A stretch of 29,487 nucleotides of DNA from Bacteroidota bacterium (GCA_021789755.1 JAJYJD010000007.1:1-29487), one strand, 5' to 3'; numbered from the stretch's first letter, positions 1 through 10,700 are shown. Numbers and translations are program-made. Notes: a model not told the origin generated them from the letters alone.

Positions 1-129
1 CGTCAATTCAACGGGGCTCGGCTCAAAAGCGGTCATGGCCCGTGAATGAACAAAAAAAACATCGTTGACGGGGGTCTGTGCCTTCGCCGCCAGTGACAGT
101 GAGAACATCATCAAAACAACTGTGCGCAT
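1..129 (-). CDS. N-terminus of an exported protein, cut by window edge
   Basis: The reading frame is open from an ATG at 129 to the window edge, giving 43 residues. The N-terminus (MRTVVLMMFSLSLAAKAQ) is a typical Sec signal peptide with an AKA^Q cleavage site, so the product is exported. A strong ribosome binding site (GGGAGG) lies just upstream of the ATG. The start overlaps the end of the preceding protease-barrel gene by 19 bases, which suggests translational coupling in the same operon. The mature part visible here (TPVNDVFFVHSRAMTAFEP and following) matches no family I recognise. Function is unknown; its position behind the T9SS genes suggests a secreted or outer-membrane protein. Confidence 0.75.
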   Translation of the reverse strand, partial: MRTVVLMMFSLSLAAKAQTPVNDVFFVHSRAMTAFEPSPVELT

Positions 130-3100
130 CCTTGCCTCCCGAAGTCTACAATATCGAATGAGAATGTGAGACCGAAGTAGAATCTCCATTCCCTTCCGTA
201 TATGGCATTTATGTTGAACTGAGGAATACTGAGGCTGAACCTGTCGAAGCTGTACACTGCATCGAAGAAAATGGCCGTGGGAAAACTGTAAAAAGAGAAT
301 CCACTCAGACGCAGTTCAGTCCCTGCGTCCTTTTTGAATTTCGTTTCGACCGGCGTTCCATCCCAGGCGTTGCCGACGTCGCCGAAGGCCGAAAGATAGA
401 CATCGCTCAGGTAGAACTGCAGGAACTGTTTGTTTACATCTCTAAAGAGAGGGTAACGGTAGGTCAAGTTCAGCGAGGCCATCCGGTTTCCACCGATGGC
501 ATAAAAGGGATATCCTCTCATTCCGATGAGCCCGCCGGCATAGAAATCGAAAAAGTCGTTGATCGTCGAGCCGAATGTATACCCGACGTGGAGCTTCATG
601 GCAAGCGCGTCGTCGTCCCTCAGCATCGGCAGTGCCAGGTAATTCAGAAACTCGGCTTGGACAAAATTAAAAGGCTGGTATAACGGTACAAGGACCCCGT
701 TTACATAAGAGTACCTTCCGTCGGCGTTCAATTTATCCAGCGATCCCGTTACCCTGAGCCGGGACCTGATCCCGAGCGGGTTTACCCACGAATTTCTCGA
801 AGGTGCGATCCCATAATAATCGAACTCCGCATAGCCAGATCGGCCGAGGAAGTAGACGTCACCGGACGAACCTATATAAAACGAATACGGCGGCGGCAGA
901 CGGAAGCCCGAAACGGTGGAGGTATAACGGTCAAACGTAAATCCGAGCGACATGGAAAAATTCGGCCATAGAATATGTCCGTTGAAAGAGGCGTCTACTT
1001 CAAGCAGATCATAGTTAACCCCCACACCGATCGTGTCGAGTCCCAATCCTATCTCCCCGTTTGTTTCCCGCGTCAGGTTGTAAGCCGCCAGTGTGAATTG
1101 CGGATAAATTCCCAGAGATGAAAGGCCTGGTATTTTATCGTTGTAGTCGAACTGGAAAAATATATCGCGCTCGAGAAGCTTGTTGAGCGTCACGCCGCCG
1201 AAGATATCGTATTTCCCGACCATGTCCATCGAGGTGAAGTAAATCCCGGCCTTCAGCTCATCGAAGAAACTGGCGTGAGGATTGTAATTGTCGAAGAGCA
1301 GGACGGGATAAAACGACATGCTCGTCGTATTGATTTTGTACGGCTCCGACTTAAAATCAGGAATATTCATGTCGTCGTAATGCGTCAGGTCCGTCGGCAA
1401 AGTATCGGCTGCCGTCGACGCAAGAAGGGTAGGAGGATTGATGTCGACATTATATTTCGGCGGGCCGGAGATCGGACCGACGTTTCTGATCTCGGCGATT
1501 TTATATCCGTTCCAGCGGTAAAGAGAATAGATCATATTCCCACCTGCCGATATTGTCGGTTGGAACGCGCCGCCCAGGACGTTTGTGAGAGCCGCAGTCG
1601 AGTCCGTGTATAGGTTCATCCTGTAGATGTTGAAAATGCCGCTCCTGTCCGAGGAAAAGACGACAGCGCTATCGTTATCCGCAAATACAGGGTTCCGAGA
1701 ATCCTGCCCCGTCGGGGTGACGAACTTGTAGGAGCTGTCTGCAAGACTGTAAATCCCGACCCGACGCGAAGCCCGAACCGAAAAGCTGAACGCAATCTTT
1801 GATCCGTCCCTCGACCACCGCGGTTCATAGATCTGTTCGCCGTTTACGAAGTGCGTGAGCTGTCTGATGTCCGATATCTGACCGGCGGTGAGATCGATGT
1901 CGGCCATGTAGAGATTTTCGGTTCCGTCGCTTCCCGACACGTAGGCCACTTCCCTGTCATTCGAAGAAATGTCCGGATAACGCGCCCGCAGGCTGTGAGT
2001 GAGCCTCGTCTCCTTGTCTTCCTTCAAATCATAGGAATATATGTCGTCTAGGCTGTTCCAGAAATGGTTGTAGCGTGTTTGTTTCGAGTAGACGAGGTAG
2101 CGCCCGTCCCTGGACCAGGAGAGCTCGCTCGCGACATTGTCCACGATTTCCTTTTCCTTGCCGTCGGCCAGGTTTTTAACGTAGATCCCCGACGTTCCAA
2201 AATAATCGTTACTCTTGTTGGAGCAGTAAGCCATAGATTCGCCGTCGGGCGAAAACACGGGGAATAGATTGGCGAATCCGACATCGCTTATGATGTCTCC
2301 CCGGTGAAGCGTCTCTTTAATGGAGGCGGTCTTCGCGTCGTAAGTTTTTTCAAGAAAAGTCTTCCACTCCCCGTAGACCGAGTCGGCTGATTCGTGCAGT
2401 ACTTCACGGAACGCGTGGTCGATAGTCATCGCATCGAACGCCCGCATCGCGACGGAGAGTCTCCTCAGTACATCCGGTCCATACTCTGTCGCGAGGTAAT
2501 GGACGAAGGCGAATCCCGCATTGTAGGTCGATTCGTTTCCGAGACTGGTCTTCCCGAAGCCTCCCATCTCGTCGAGAGTAAACATCTTATGATTCAACAC
2601 ATATTCGCGCAGAATCATGTCGCGATGTGTATCCCAATAGTCATAGTGCAGGTGCGGGATGTTGTATTGTGCGACTCCCTCGGCAAACCAGGCCGGTATG
2701 ACGATGCCGCTCAGAGGATAACTTACGACCACGTTCGGATAACCGTACAGCACATCGGGGCGGCGTTCGGCTTCATACCCGAGCCACTGCAGGTAGATGG
2801 CCGGGAAATGCCTCCCGAATTTGGTCGCCGTGTTCATCTCAATTTCATGCGTGAATTCATGAGTGACGACGTTGCGAAGCCAGTTGTGTGTTCCGCGGAG
2901 ATCGAAATCGAGGGACGACGCCCAGATATTGATCTTGTTATCGTAAAAGTATGTCTCGCCGTTGGAATAATCGTCCGTGTCCCAGATTACGAAGGTGACC
3001 TTCTGGTCTGGCTTGTGATCGTAGAGTTTTGTCAGCGGGCCGTAAATTTCCTCGGCAATTTTCGCGACGAGCCGGGCGGTACGCTCTTCGCCCGGGTAGT

Positions 3101-3266
3101 AATCAACGTAGAAATGTTCAGTCTCGATTGTCTGCCACTTTAGTTCCGGCTGGATAAACTCGTCCTGCGCGACGGCAAAACGGGCGCATAGAAGGAACAG
3201 TGGGATGATGGAATGAAGGAATAATGGATTGATTCGCCGGATATTCCGGAATAAAGAGAGCTTCAC
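111..3266 (-). CDS. Gluzincin protease / TolB-like propeller / Omp85-like barrel fusion protein
   Basis: This 1051-residue exported protein has a signal peptide ending AVA^QDEF near residue 34. Residues 136-140 are HEFTH and E196 sits in WFAEGVAQY, which together give the HExxH...E zinc site of MA-clan gluzincin peptidases. From about 325 to 600 come PD40/TolB-type blades (FSPDGES, WSRDGRYLVYS, WSRDGSKIAFS, SSDRSGIFNIY). The C-terminal 430 residues are rich in alternating aromatic strands. They contain MRGYP at 916-920, which resembles the Omp85/BamA VRGF motif, followed by GDVGNAW. The likely role is a surface or periplasmic protease anchored to its own outer-membrane barrel; the substrate is unknown. 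The start is GTG, overlapping the upstream stop by 4 bases (GTGA) without a clear ribosome binding site, so translation is probably coupled. Domain calls are by motif only. Confidence 0.85.
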   Translation of the reverse strand: MKLSLFRNIRRINPLFLHSIIPLFLLCARFAVAQDEFIQPELKWQTIETEHFYVDYYPGEERTARLVAKIAEEIYGPLTKLYDHKPDQKVTFVIWDTDDYSNGETYFYDNKINIWASSLDFDLRGTHNWLRNVVTHEFTHEIEMNTATKFGRHFPAIYLQWLGYEAERRPDVLYGYPNVVVSYPLSGIVIPAWFAEGVAQYNIPHLHYDYWDTHRDMILREYVLNHKMFTLDEMGGFGKTSLGNESTYNAGFAFVHYLATEYGPDVLRRLSVAMRAFDAMTIDHAFREVLHESADSVYGEWKTFLEKTYDAKTASIKETLHRGDIISDVGFANLFPVFSPDGESMAYCSNKSNDYFGTSGIYVKNLADGKEKEIVDNVASELSWSRDGRYLVYSKQTRYNHFWNSLDDIYSYDLKEDKETRLTHSLRARYPDISSNDREVAYVSGSDGTENLYMADIDLTAGQISDIRQLTHFVNGEQIYEPRWSRDGSKIAFSFSVRASRRVGIYSLADSSYKFVTPTGQDSRNPVFADNDSAVVFSSDRSGIFNIYRMNLYTDSTAALTNVLGGAFQPTISAGGNMIYSLYRWNGYKIAEIRNVGPISGPPKYNVDINPPTLLASTAADTLPTDLTHYDDMNIPDFKSEPYKINTTSMSFYPVLLFDNYNPHASFFDELKAGIYFTSMDMVGKYDIFGGVTLNKLLERDIFFQFDYNDKIPGLSSLGIYPQFTLAAYNLTRETNGEIGLGLDTIGVGVNYDLLEVDASFNGHILWPNFSMSLGFTFDRYTSTVSGFRLPPPYSFYIGSSGDVYFLGRSGYAEFDYYGIAPSRNSWVNPLGIRSRLRVTGSLDKLNADGRYSYVNGVLVPLYQPFNFVQAEFLNYLALPMLRDDDALAMKLHVGYTFGSTINDFFDFYAGGLIGMRGYPFYAIGGNRMASLNLTYRYPLFRDVNKQFLQFYLSDVYLSAFGDVGNAWDGTPVETKFKKDAGTELRLSGFSFYSFPTAIFFDAVYSFDRFSLSIPQFNINAIYGREWRFYFGLTFSFDIVDFGRQGCAQLF

Positions 3267-6200
3267 TTAACGACTGCGATCTTTATAATAGCTACATCCC
3301 GCTCTTTTGATGAAACAGCCTCGACACGTGCGAAGTATATTCCGCTCTGCACGTTGCTCGCGTTCCAATCGACTTCATTGGCGATACCGCCGATACCGTT
3401 CGTCTGCATGTCGGCAACTTTGTCGCCTGCGAACGAGTAAACGCCTATCGACACAGTCGCATTATCGCGAAGATAGAAATGTATTTTCGTCAGACCGTTA
3501 GTGACGGGATTAGGCCAGTTGTAGACCTGGTTTGTCGGCATGAGGGTCGCTGTCGGTGTGACAGGCTGCGCCGCGAGCGCTTGTGTCATCGAATTCATGT
3601 GATAGTTGTCGCCGAGAAGATTTCCCCATAACACCTGTTTAGCGGAGGTCGCTTTGAATGTCCAGCTGTAGAGGTAGCCGTCGAGTCCGATTGCAGCAAG
3701 GTAAAGATTGCCCGTCTGTGAATCGTAAGTGACCGCGGGGCTTCCGGCGAGTCCGGTGCCGACGCTTATCGGGAACCCCGGAAGAATTTTGGCCGTCGCC
3801 GCAGTAAAAGCGTAAATCTCTCCGCCTTTTGTCCCGAAGATTATTTCGGGTTTCCCGTCTCCATTGAGGTCTGCGACAGATAAAGAGCCGACGATTGTGT
3901 TGGCATCGGCCGGAAGTGCCTCGCTGCCGACGGTTGATATCGGGAACCCGTTGAGGACCGCACCGGTGTATGAGATCGCATATATTTTTGTCTGAGTAGC
4001 AAACATGATATCCCGGTCACCGGAGCCGTTGAGGTCCGCAACCACAGGACCGGACTCGATAGTGTCTCCGGGAAATGCGGTGAAGACTCTCGAGGGCTGT
4101 GAGCCGGGGCTTTCAACATAAACCGATTGAGGAGAAATTTCGACAATCTTCACGCCGCCGGATGGGGAAAGTCTTGCGCACGTCATTCCGATCACCAATG
4201 GTGCATTGCTTCCCGGGGGAAAAGCGGTGATGGGATGCAAGGAATTTGCCAGGATCACGCTGTCCATGTTCACCGCATAAACTCCGTAGAAACCGCCAAT
4301 ATTAATGTATGCTGTGCTTGTATCGGCAGCAGCAAATTGAGGGAGCATCGCGGCAGAAGATGCCGCGCCGGCTGAAGAAGATTTTGCCTCAATTGCAATG
4401 ACTGCCGAGTACGAACCGATATAATTGCCCGCTGTCGTGAAGACCGACCATGTCCCCCGCTGACTCCCGAAGGAAATTATCTTGGTTCCCATAGCAAGCA
4501 GAGGTTGCGCCGCCGGCGAATTCGGCGCCGGGAGTAATGTGGAAAAGAGAGCGTCGGCAGTACCGTTGTGATTTTTATCCTGGTCGACGAGACCGTAAAA
4601 TGTGGAGTCGTCCATCGCGTAGACGGTATTCGAGGATAAATTTGCCGAAGATACGATCGGCTGGAATCGTCCGCCGACCCTCGAGAACATTCCCGTCGAA
4701 TCGAAACCCGCCGAGGCTCCGTCCATATTGAACGCGTAAAGCGAGTCACCGTTGTTTGCTATGACCTGGAGTTTTCCATCGGCGCTGATATGACCGAATA
4801 CCGGAGAGGAGTTGGCGGTAGCATCGTGAATATTTTTCGGGAAACCCGGGGTTGTCTGAATACTCGAATCGCCGACCATTACATCAAACCTCATGACGCT
4901 GTCGGCGCCGCTGAAGTTTGTTATATACACATGCGAATCGGCACCGCTGTAGCTGTCTGAGTTCGGCAGAGACGTCGGCGTGAACTGATTCGTATATGAA
5001 GGTATCGGATTGCCTTTGAACCAGAAGTCGAATGCAGATCCGTCGTAGTTGTAGAGCTGGCCGGTAAATGGATCTTGAATGAGCCTGCCGATCTCGTTCG
5101 CGCCGTGAGCCTCCATGAGTTCAACACCCTTGTGAGACGGGTCGACGTTGATCGTATTCGTTGCTATGTTCGCGTCGATCACGTTCTGGTCGATGTGCCA
5201 GATCAACATTCCGCCGTAATATGTCGAACGGTCAGGCGGGTAATCGGGTTCAGGCAGTGCCCAGTCGAATTCGTCCGCGTCGGTCACCACGCCGTTTATG
5301 TTATGGCTTTCCACGCCATCGAAATACGTCGTATCGTAAGCAAGACCTATATCGGTGGTGTGAAAACCGCCTTGATAATACGTAGTCACGACTTCGCCGT
5401 TATGATGAGCGTCGCGCTCTCGGTTCTCCAATAGAAAATATTCGTTGCCGCTGACAGGCACCTTGAGCACGGAATACTTCCCAGTTTCGTTGGCGTAAAG
5501 GGCGTATTGCGTGACCGTGGAAGGTGAAACCTCCATCGGATTCACCCAGCCGAGATACATCTTTTCCCATGCCGACGGTTCCGGTGGAAAGAGTCCGCCA
5601 TAGGCGAAGATCGACTGTCCGTCCATCAACCCGAATCTTCCGATCCCTGTCGCGCCGGTTTGTGTATTGAACAAATCCGGCAGCCCGAGGAAGCTACCGA
5701 AACTCGAAGCGAGGAGGCCGTTGGTGCCGAGCGTAAAGTCCAGGAGAGAGTCCGGCGGCACCTGAGAGGAATCGACCAGCAGATAGCGTTCGCTTTCAGG
5801 CATAATTATGGAATTGGGGATATCGAAGCTGCTTCCGTCGACCGGCTGTCCCTGGTAACTCGCACCGAACATGGCCTGCAGGCTTTTCTTACTGAGGTAA
5901 ATCGACGGCAGGTTGTACGGCAGCGGATCGTAACCAAGGCTCGCCGTGAAGTCGATATCACGCCCTGCTCCCGCGTGAAAGATGACGAAGCATTGATACC
6001 GGTTGAAGGGGAAACTGCCGCCGTAAACCGAATCGGCAGCATGCCATGCATCCTGGTACAGAAGGCCGAGGTTATCGGCGGTACTCGTATCGTTTTCCGG
6101 CGGCGAGTAATACTGCATTGGGTGCGGCAGAGTGATGACGGAATCAAGCACTGCGTAGCTGACATTCAGTTTTCCTCCCGAGACTTTAAAAAAATAATTC

Positions 6201-6478
6201 TTCAGGAAGAGGAGGTGGTTCTCAAAGTAAGTCTTGTCATGCGGCGGTGCATCGAGGCCGCTGTCGGGCGACATCATGAAGTGGCCGTTACCGCTCGTGA
6301 AGCTGGTACTGTCGATCTGGAACTGTACCATTATGGCAAGTACGTTCACCGTCCCGGTGGCCGGCAAGCCGTTTGGGCGGATGCTTTGGAAGGCCGTGAG
6401 CGCGTGGCTGAACTTTACGGGACGCGGGCCGCCTGACGCGGATGCTGGTATCGCGTATCCGAGGAATCCTACTGACAT
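3263..6478 (-). CDS. M6-like secreted protein with degenerate zinc motif and T9SS sorting domain
   Basis: This protein of at least 1071 residues resembles M6 (immune inhibitor A-like) metalloproteases: FHAGAGRD near residue 170 and GLPDLF at 264-270 are typical. The HExxHxxGxxD zinc motif reads SSFGSFLGLPD at 258-268, so both histidines and the glutamate are lost while Gly265 and Asp268 remain. Two FG-GAP-like Ca2+ loops follow (VADLNGSGDRD near 812, VADLNGDGKPE near 870). The last 85 residues (NWPNPVTNG..., ending IAVVK) form a T9SS type A sorting domain, so the protein is probably passed through PorV and cleaved by PorU, both encoded just upstream. The ATG used here falls inside the hydrophobic signal sequence and has no ribosome binding site. 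The frame is open to 6550 with no ATG, GTG or TTG, so the real start is probably an upstream ATT or ATC. Most likely a binding or structural pseudoprotease. Confidence 0.85.
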   Translation of the reverse strand: MSVGFLGYAIPASASGGPRPVKFSHALTAFQSIRPNGLPATGTVNVLAIMVQFQIDSTSFTSGNGHFMMSPDSGLDAPPHDKTYFENHLLFLKNYFFKVSGGKLNVSYAVLDSVITLPHPMQYYSPPENDTSTADNLGLLYQDAWHAADSVYGGSFPFNRYQCFVIFHAGAGRDIDFTASLGYDPLPYNLPSIYLSKKSLQAMFGASYQGQPVDGSSFDIPNSIIMPESERYLLVDSSQVPPDSLLDFTLGTNGLLASSFGSFLGLPDLFNTQTGATGIGRFGLMDGQSIFAYGGLFPPEPSAWEKMYLGWVNPMEVSPSTVTQYALYANETGKYSVLKVPVSGNEYFLLENRERDAHHNGEVVTTYYQGGFHTTDIGLAYDTTYFDGVESHNINGVVTDADEFDWALPEPDYPPDRSTYYGGMLIWHIDQNVIDANIATNTINVDPSHKGVELMEAHGANEIGRLIQDPFTGQLYNYDGSAFDFWFKGNPIPSYTNQFTPTSLPNSDSYSGADSHVYITNFSGADSVMRFDVMVGDSSIQTTPGFPKNIHDATANSSPVFGHISADGKLQVIANNGDSLYAFNMDGASAGFDSTGMFSRVGGRFQPIVSSANLSSNTVYAMDDSTFYGLVDQDKNHNGTADALFSTLLPAPNSPAAQPLLAMGTKIISFGSQRGTWSVFTTAGNYIGSYSAVIAIEAKSSSAGAASSAAMLPQFAAADTSTAYINIGGFYGVYAVNMDSVILANSLHPITAFPPGSNAPLVIGMTCARLSPSGGVKIVEISPQSVYVESPGSQPSRVFTAFPGDTIESGPVVADLNGSGDRDIMFATQTKIYAISYTGAVLNGFPISTVGSEALPADANTIVGSLSVADLNGDGKPEIIFGTKGGEIYAFTAATAKILPGFPISVGTGLAGSPAVTYDSQTGNLYLAAIGLDGYLYSWTFKATSAKQVLWGNLLGDNYHMNSMTQALAAQPVTPTATLMPTNQVYNWPNPVTNGLTKIHFYLRDNATVSIGVYSFAGDKVADMQTNGIGGIANEVDWNASNVQSGIYFARVEAVSSKERDVAIIKIAVVK

Positions 6479-6524
6479 TGCCGCTGCTGCGACGAATGCC
6501 GGAAGGATCCAGCGGATTGATGGC

Positions 6525-7694
6525 TTAGAACTCGTTTGAGCCGCCCAAATTCACAGACAGAGAAAATCTTAACTGGTTCGAAAGAGGGTTGTTCTGATCG
6601 AACGTGGAGATATAGCTGAAGTCGAATCCGTAGATGTCGTATCGAATCCCCGCTCCGAACGTGAGGAAGTTTCTTCCCCCGAATTGGGGATTTTCCTTGT
6701 AATAACCCATCCTGAGGGCTATCAGTCTCGGGCTGCCGTACCAGTATTCCGCACCCGCGCTGATGATTATGCGTTTTAAACCGCTGCCGTCGCCCCACGT
6801 CGTAATGAGCGACTTGGGAAGCGGGTCCACATAATTCACGAAATTCCAGGTCGTATCCGGCCCGCCCTGGGCATTGGGATTGATGCTGCCTATCGTCGAA
6901 TCCGTCGTCACCCGAACCATTGTCCTGCTCAGATCGAGCGTCAGGTAAAAGTTGTTGTATTCGCTTTTCAGCAAATGCAATGCTATGCCTGCCCTGAGAT
7001 TTGTAGGAAGCGGGTCCGCCTGCGCCTGGTCTATGTAGTAGAGGTTAGGCCCCAGGTTGCTGAGGTCAAGCCCGAACCCGACTCTGTCGTCCAGGTTGCC
7101 GATGAGCGGTATATAGAGTTTCTGCGGACGATACAGCAGGCCGAGGTCGAAGCTCACGTCCGACGCGATGCCCGTACCGACCTCCTGCTCGGTGCCGAAG
7201 GGAGCAAGTTCGCTTCTGATGTATCGGAAGTTGGCGCCGAGACCGAGTCCTGGAGTTATCTGCGCTCCGTATCCGACCGTGATCGCGAATTCAAAGGCGT
7301 GCCACGTACTCACGACCGTCGGGCCGTTCGAAAGTGTTTTGTTAAAGGTCCCGAGGTTGAAATAGGTAATGCTCGCGCCGAAGTTTCCATCCCAATCTTC
7401 CAGATAATGAGTGTAGCTGAGGAAGTCGTAACTAAGGTCGGAGCTGAACTCCGGCAGCCAGGGCGCGTGCGTCAGGCTGATATGGTCACCTCTGAGGAAA
7501 GCCAGCCCTCCCGGGTTCCAGAATATTGTCGAGCCGTCGTCGGCAAGACCCGTTCCCGTCTCTCCCATGCCGCCGGCCCGGGCATTCGGGGAAATAAGCA
7601 GGAACGGAACGGCAGTCTCACCCTGTGCGTATGCACCGGCGCTGAGCGCGAGCACGGAAACTACTGCAACTACCGCACACATCGCTTTTTTCAT
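6525..7694 (-). CDS. porV: PorV, T9SS outer-membrane shuttle protein
   Basis: This 389-residue outer-membrane barrel belongs to the PorV/LptO (FadL-like) family. In known T9SS organisms PorV binds the C-terminal signal of cargo leaving the translocon and carries it to the PorU sortase. A signal peptide (MKKAMCAVVAVVSVLALSAG...AYA^QG) is followed by the family's N-terminal signature AVPFLLISPNARAGGMGETG and by WNPGGLAFL. The length is normal for PorV, and the C-terminus alternates hydrophobic residues as expected for barrel strands. The ribosome binding site is GAGGAG, 9 bases before ATG. It follows porU by 61 bases, the usual porU-porV pairing, and its end overlaps the probable true start of the M6-like gene. 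PorQ or another PorV paralogue is possible, but the porU linkage favours PorV. Confidence 0.88.
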   Translation of the reverse strand: MKKAMCAVVAVVSVLALSAGAYAQGETAVPFLLISPNARAGGMGETGTGLADDGSTIFWNPGGLAFLRGDHISLTHAPWLPEFSSDLSYDFLSYTHYLEDWDGNFGASITYFNLGTFNKTLSNGPTVVSTWHAFEFAITVGYGAQITPGLGLGANFRYIRSELAPFGTEQEVGTGIASDVSFDLGLLYRPQKLYIPLIGNLDDRVGFGLDLSNLGPNLYYIDQAQADPLPTNLRAGIALHLLKSEYNNFYLTLDLSRTMVRVTTDSTIGSINPNAQGGPDTTWNFVNYVDPLPKSLITTWGDGSGLKRIIISAGAEYWYGSPRLIALRMGYYKENPQFGGRNFLTFGAGIRYDIYGFDFSYISTFDQNNPLSNQLRFSLSVNLGGSNEF

Positions 7695-7755
7695 AAATCA
7701 TTACTCCTCATTTAAATCTCAGTATAAATAGTTGGTTCAAAAGTTTCTACCCACT

Positions 7756-10700
7756 TCATCGTACCACCGCCATTTTGCCGAGGGCTTCGCTGCTGTATGC
7801 CCCGTCGATTGTCGTCGCAATTACCTTGTAGAGGTACACTCCGTTCGCCAACCGGTCTCCTTCGTCGTCGAGTCCGTCCCAGTCTATCTTCACGAAAGTG
7901 TCTGTAATTCCGTACGCCTTAATCGTCTTGATCAATCTTCCGCTAATCGTGAAAACCTTTATCGTTACGTTCACCGGCTCTCCAGCTCCCCCCGCCGCCG
8001 TCCTCTGAAACGTGAACGCCGTACCGTTCCTGAACGGATCAGGATAATTGTATACGTTCCGAATAGATAACGTCGTGTCCGTCTCCACATCGAACGTCGC
8101 ACTTTCTTCCGCCGGATTGTTGAACACGTCGAAAGCCTGTACTGTCACCGAATGTTGTCCATACGATAGATCGCTTGTCACCGGATATGTAACAGTGCCG
8201 TCCTGGTACGAGTTCAACTTACCCGTATAATACGGTGCGAGGTTTACCGACTCCTGTCCGTCGAAGGTCGCCTCCAGGCTGTGACCTACGGCTACATCCG
8301 ATAGATTCAGCCCGTTCACCGCATGAAGATCCACTATCATCGTCGGATTCGCCGACACCACATCCCCGTTCTTGAAATCCCGCGAATCAAAAAATATGCT
8401 GATCTGCGGTGCCACGTGGTTGTTCGTCACGTTGGTGTCCGTCCCGCCTACGATCACATTCCGGGTGTATCCCAGTCCGTCTGATCCGCCACCCTGGAAG
8501 TACAGCTCTATCTTCCCCTGCTGGTTGCTGTAAGATATATCCGACGGTATGACTGTTTGCGCCTCGAACCTGCCTCCGTCAATCGATATTTGACCGCGGA
8601 AGAGTATTGATCCCTGGAACGAGTATGACATGTTCCAAAGCGGCACATAAACGAGTTTGTCCGAATCATAGATAGTGACCAGTCCAGTACTTGACAAATT
8701 GTTCCACACAGTTCCATCGGGGTGATAGACCGTACCTTTGATGTCGAGTTTATCAAGAGCACGGATGTACCTCATTTGGACGAGCGACTGGCCGTTGAGG
8801 CTGTCAATATTCGCATAATATTTCGGCATCCCGAGCCTGACCGTAGGGTCGCCGAGGTAATTATATTTGATGTATGTTAAGAGCTGGTAATCCAACTGCT
8901 TGGCATTGAAAAGCGCCTCACCGATTCTCACGGGATTTCTCTGTGCGTCCTGGGCGAACAGCTTCGTGAAAAGGTCCTGGTTGATCGTTTCGTTGTCGGA
9001 CGAGTAGACAACCCTCGTGGCACTTATTACTCCAATGGCACCGCCCTGAGATGAATTCACCAGGAGTTCTCCCCCGCTCGGTTGCGTCGGGTCATCATCC
9101 CTGGAAAAGTCACAAGTCGCGGCGACGAAGACTGCCAGACGGTTCTTGTTCGTCAGCTGGGGGATCGTAACAGCGTTCTCAAAGACATGAGTGTATGACC
9201 AGACGTTCGGTGCACCGTGTCCCACAAAATTTATCACAAGCGTTCCCTGGTTGATCTGGTTCACGATGTCGGAGGCCGCTTGCGGTATGCGGCGCCCCTG
9301 CGCCGTGTTCACAACCGGGTAAAGCACGAGATATATCTTGCGCTTGTCGAACGAGCTCGGGGTGAAGTACTGTGCCAGGGCGTCGGCCGCATTGGTATGA
9401 AGAGGACCGTCGTCACCGCCCAGCGTCGTGATCCCCTGGTCGCCGACGAAGGTGATGAGGTTTCTCCAACTCCCGTAGTCCGGAGAACTCTCGTATTCTT
9501 CGATCTTGCTCACCAGCGCCTTCGCATCTTCCTCGTTCCGCGCGGGGAGTCTTCCGATGACCATTGAGATCGGCGTCTGCATCAAGGGGGCGGTAAACTG
9601 GACGAAATAGTCGTCCGTTGCATAGGTATTGACCTGATACAGAGATTCCTGCGACTCGTACGGAGGTACAAATTCGGTATCCTGCGCTGCGATGCTCTTG
9701 TAATCGTACGAACCGGCGCCGAAAAGGATCACATATGACGGCGTCAGCTGATCGTTCGTGTACGAATACTTAAGATAATCTCTTATCGCCGTCGGGTCCG
9801 GGATGCCGCATCCGAACTCGTTGTAAATATCCGTCGTCGTGACAACCGTTGTTTTCAAACCGTCGTTGCTCTGCTTCCAGTTAGACAATTCGTCAGCCTC
9901 GCTCACAAACTGGGGGGCCGTTATGATAATAAGATCGGCCCCTGCAAGTTGGCTGCGCAGTTTTGAGTTACCGACACTTGAAATTACAGGAACCGAGAGA
10001 TATCCTTTGTCTCCCACGGCGTAGAATTCTTTCCTCGAACCGGAGATCGCCTGCGTCCCGAAATAGGCTGTGCCGTTGCTGACCGAATCAGGCTCTACCA
10101 TTTCCACATTAGAGAAGTCACTCACATCGAAGACCCTCACGCTGTCGCTCGAGAATCCTCCCACGGAGTAATAGACATTTTTGCTTGTGTCCGGCGAATA
10201 GAAATCCAAAACGTCGTTTACAGATTGAAAATATCTGTGATACAGTATCTCGATCCAGTCTATGTAGGCAATAGATGAAGTCGAGGTTGCACTATAAGTG
10301 ATCTTCAAAATGCTGAGGTCAAGCGGAAGATTGCCGGTGCCGGTAAAAGTCTGGGTTGCCAGCGGATATGCGAAATATCCGATGTCGCTGTTAATGCTCG
10401 TCATGTCCACCGTTTGGCCCTGCACTGTTCCGAGCTGCGTGCCGGTAGCGTTCTCTGAGATTGTGAAATAATTGATGGTTCCCAGATCGCTTCGTGAAGC
10501 AAGTGCCAACCTATAAGTGATGTTCTGTGTTTGGTCCAATCCGTACAGCTTGTTCTGATATAAATATGTCGAGTTGTCGACACTCGTATTCGGAGGCTGA
10601 AGCTCCGGGCCGTACCAGTTCTGTCCCGACCCCAGCAAGTTGAACATCGATGAGTCCTGGAACACTCCAGACGTGAACGTCTCGGGCCTGTAATATGAAC

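Noticed and set aside
2394..3143. 249-residue plus-strand open frame inside the protease-barrel gene
   Set aside because: Antisense to the clear HExxH domain, with no domain of its own; similar shadows occur at 5660-6436 and 6975-7715.
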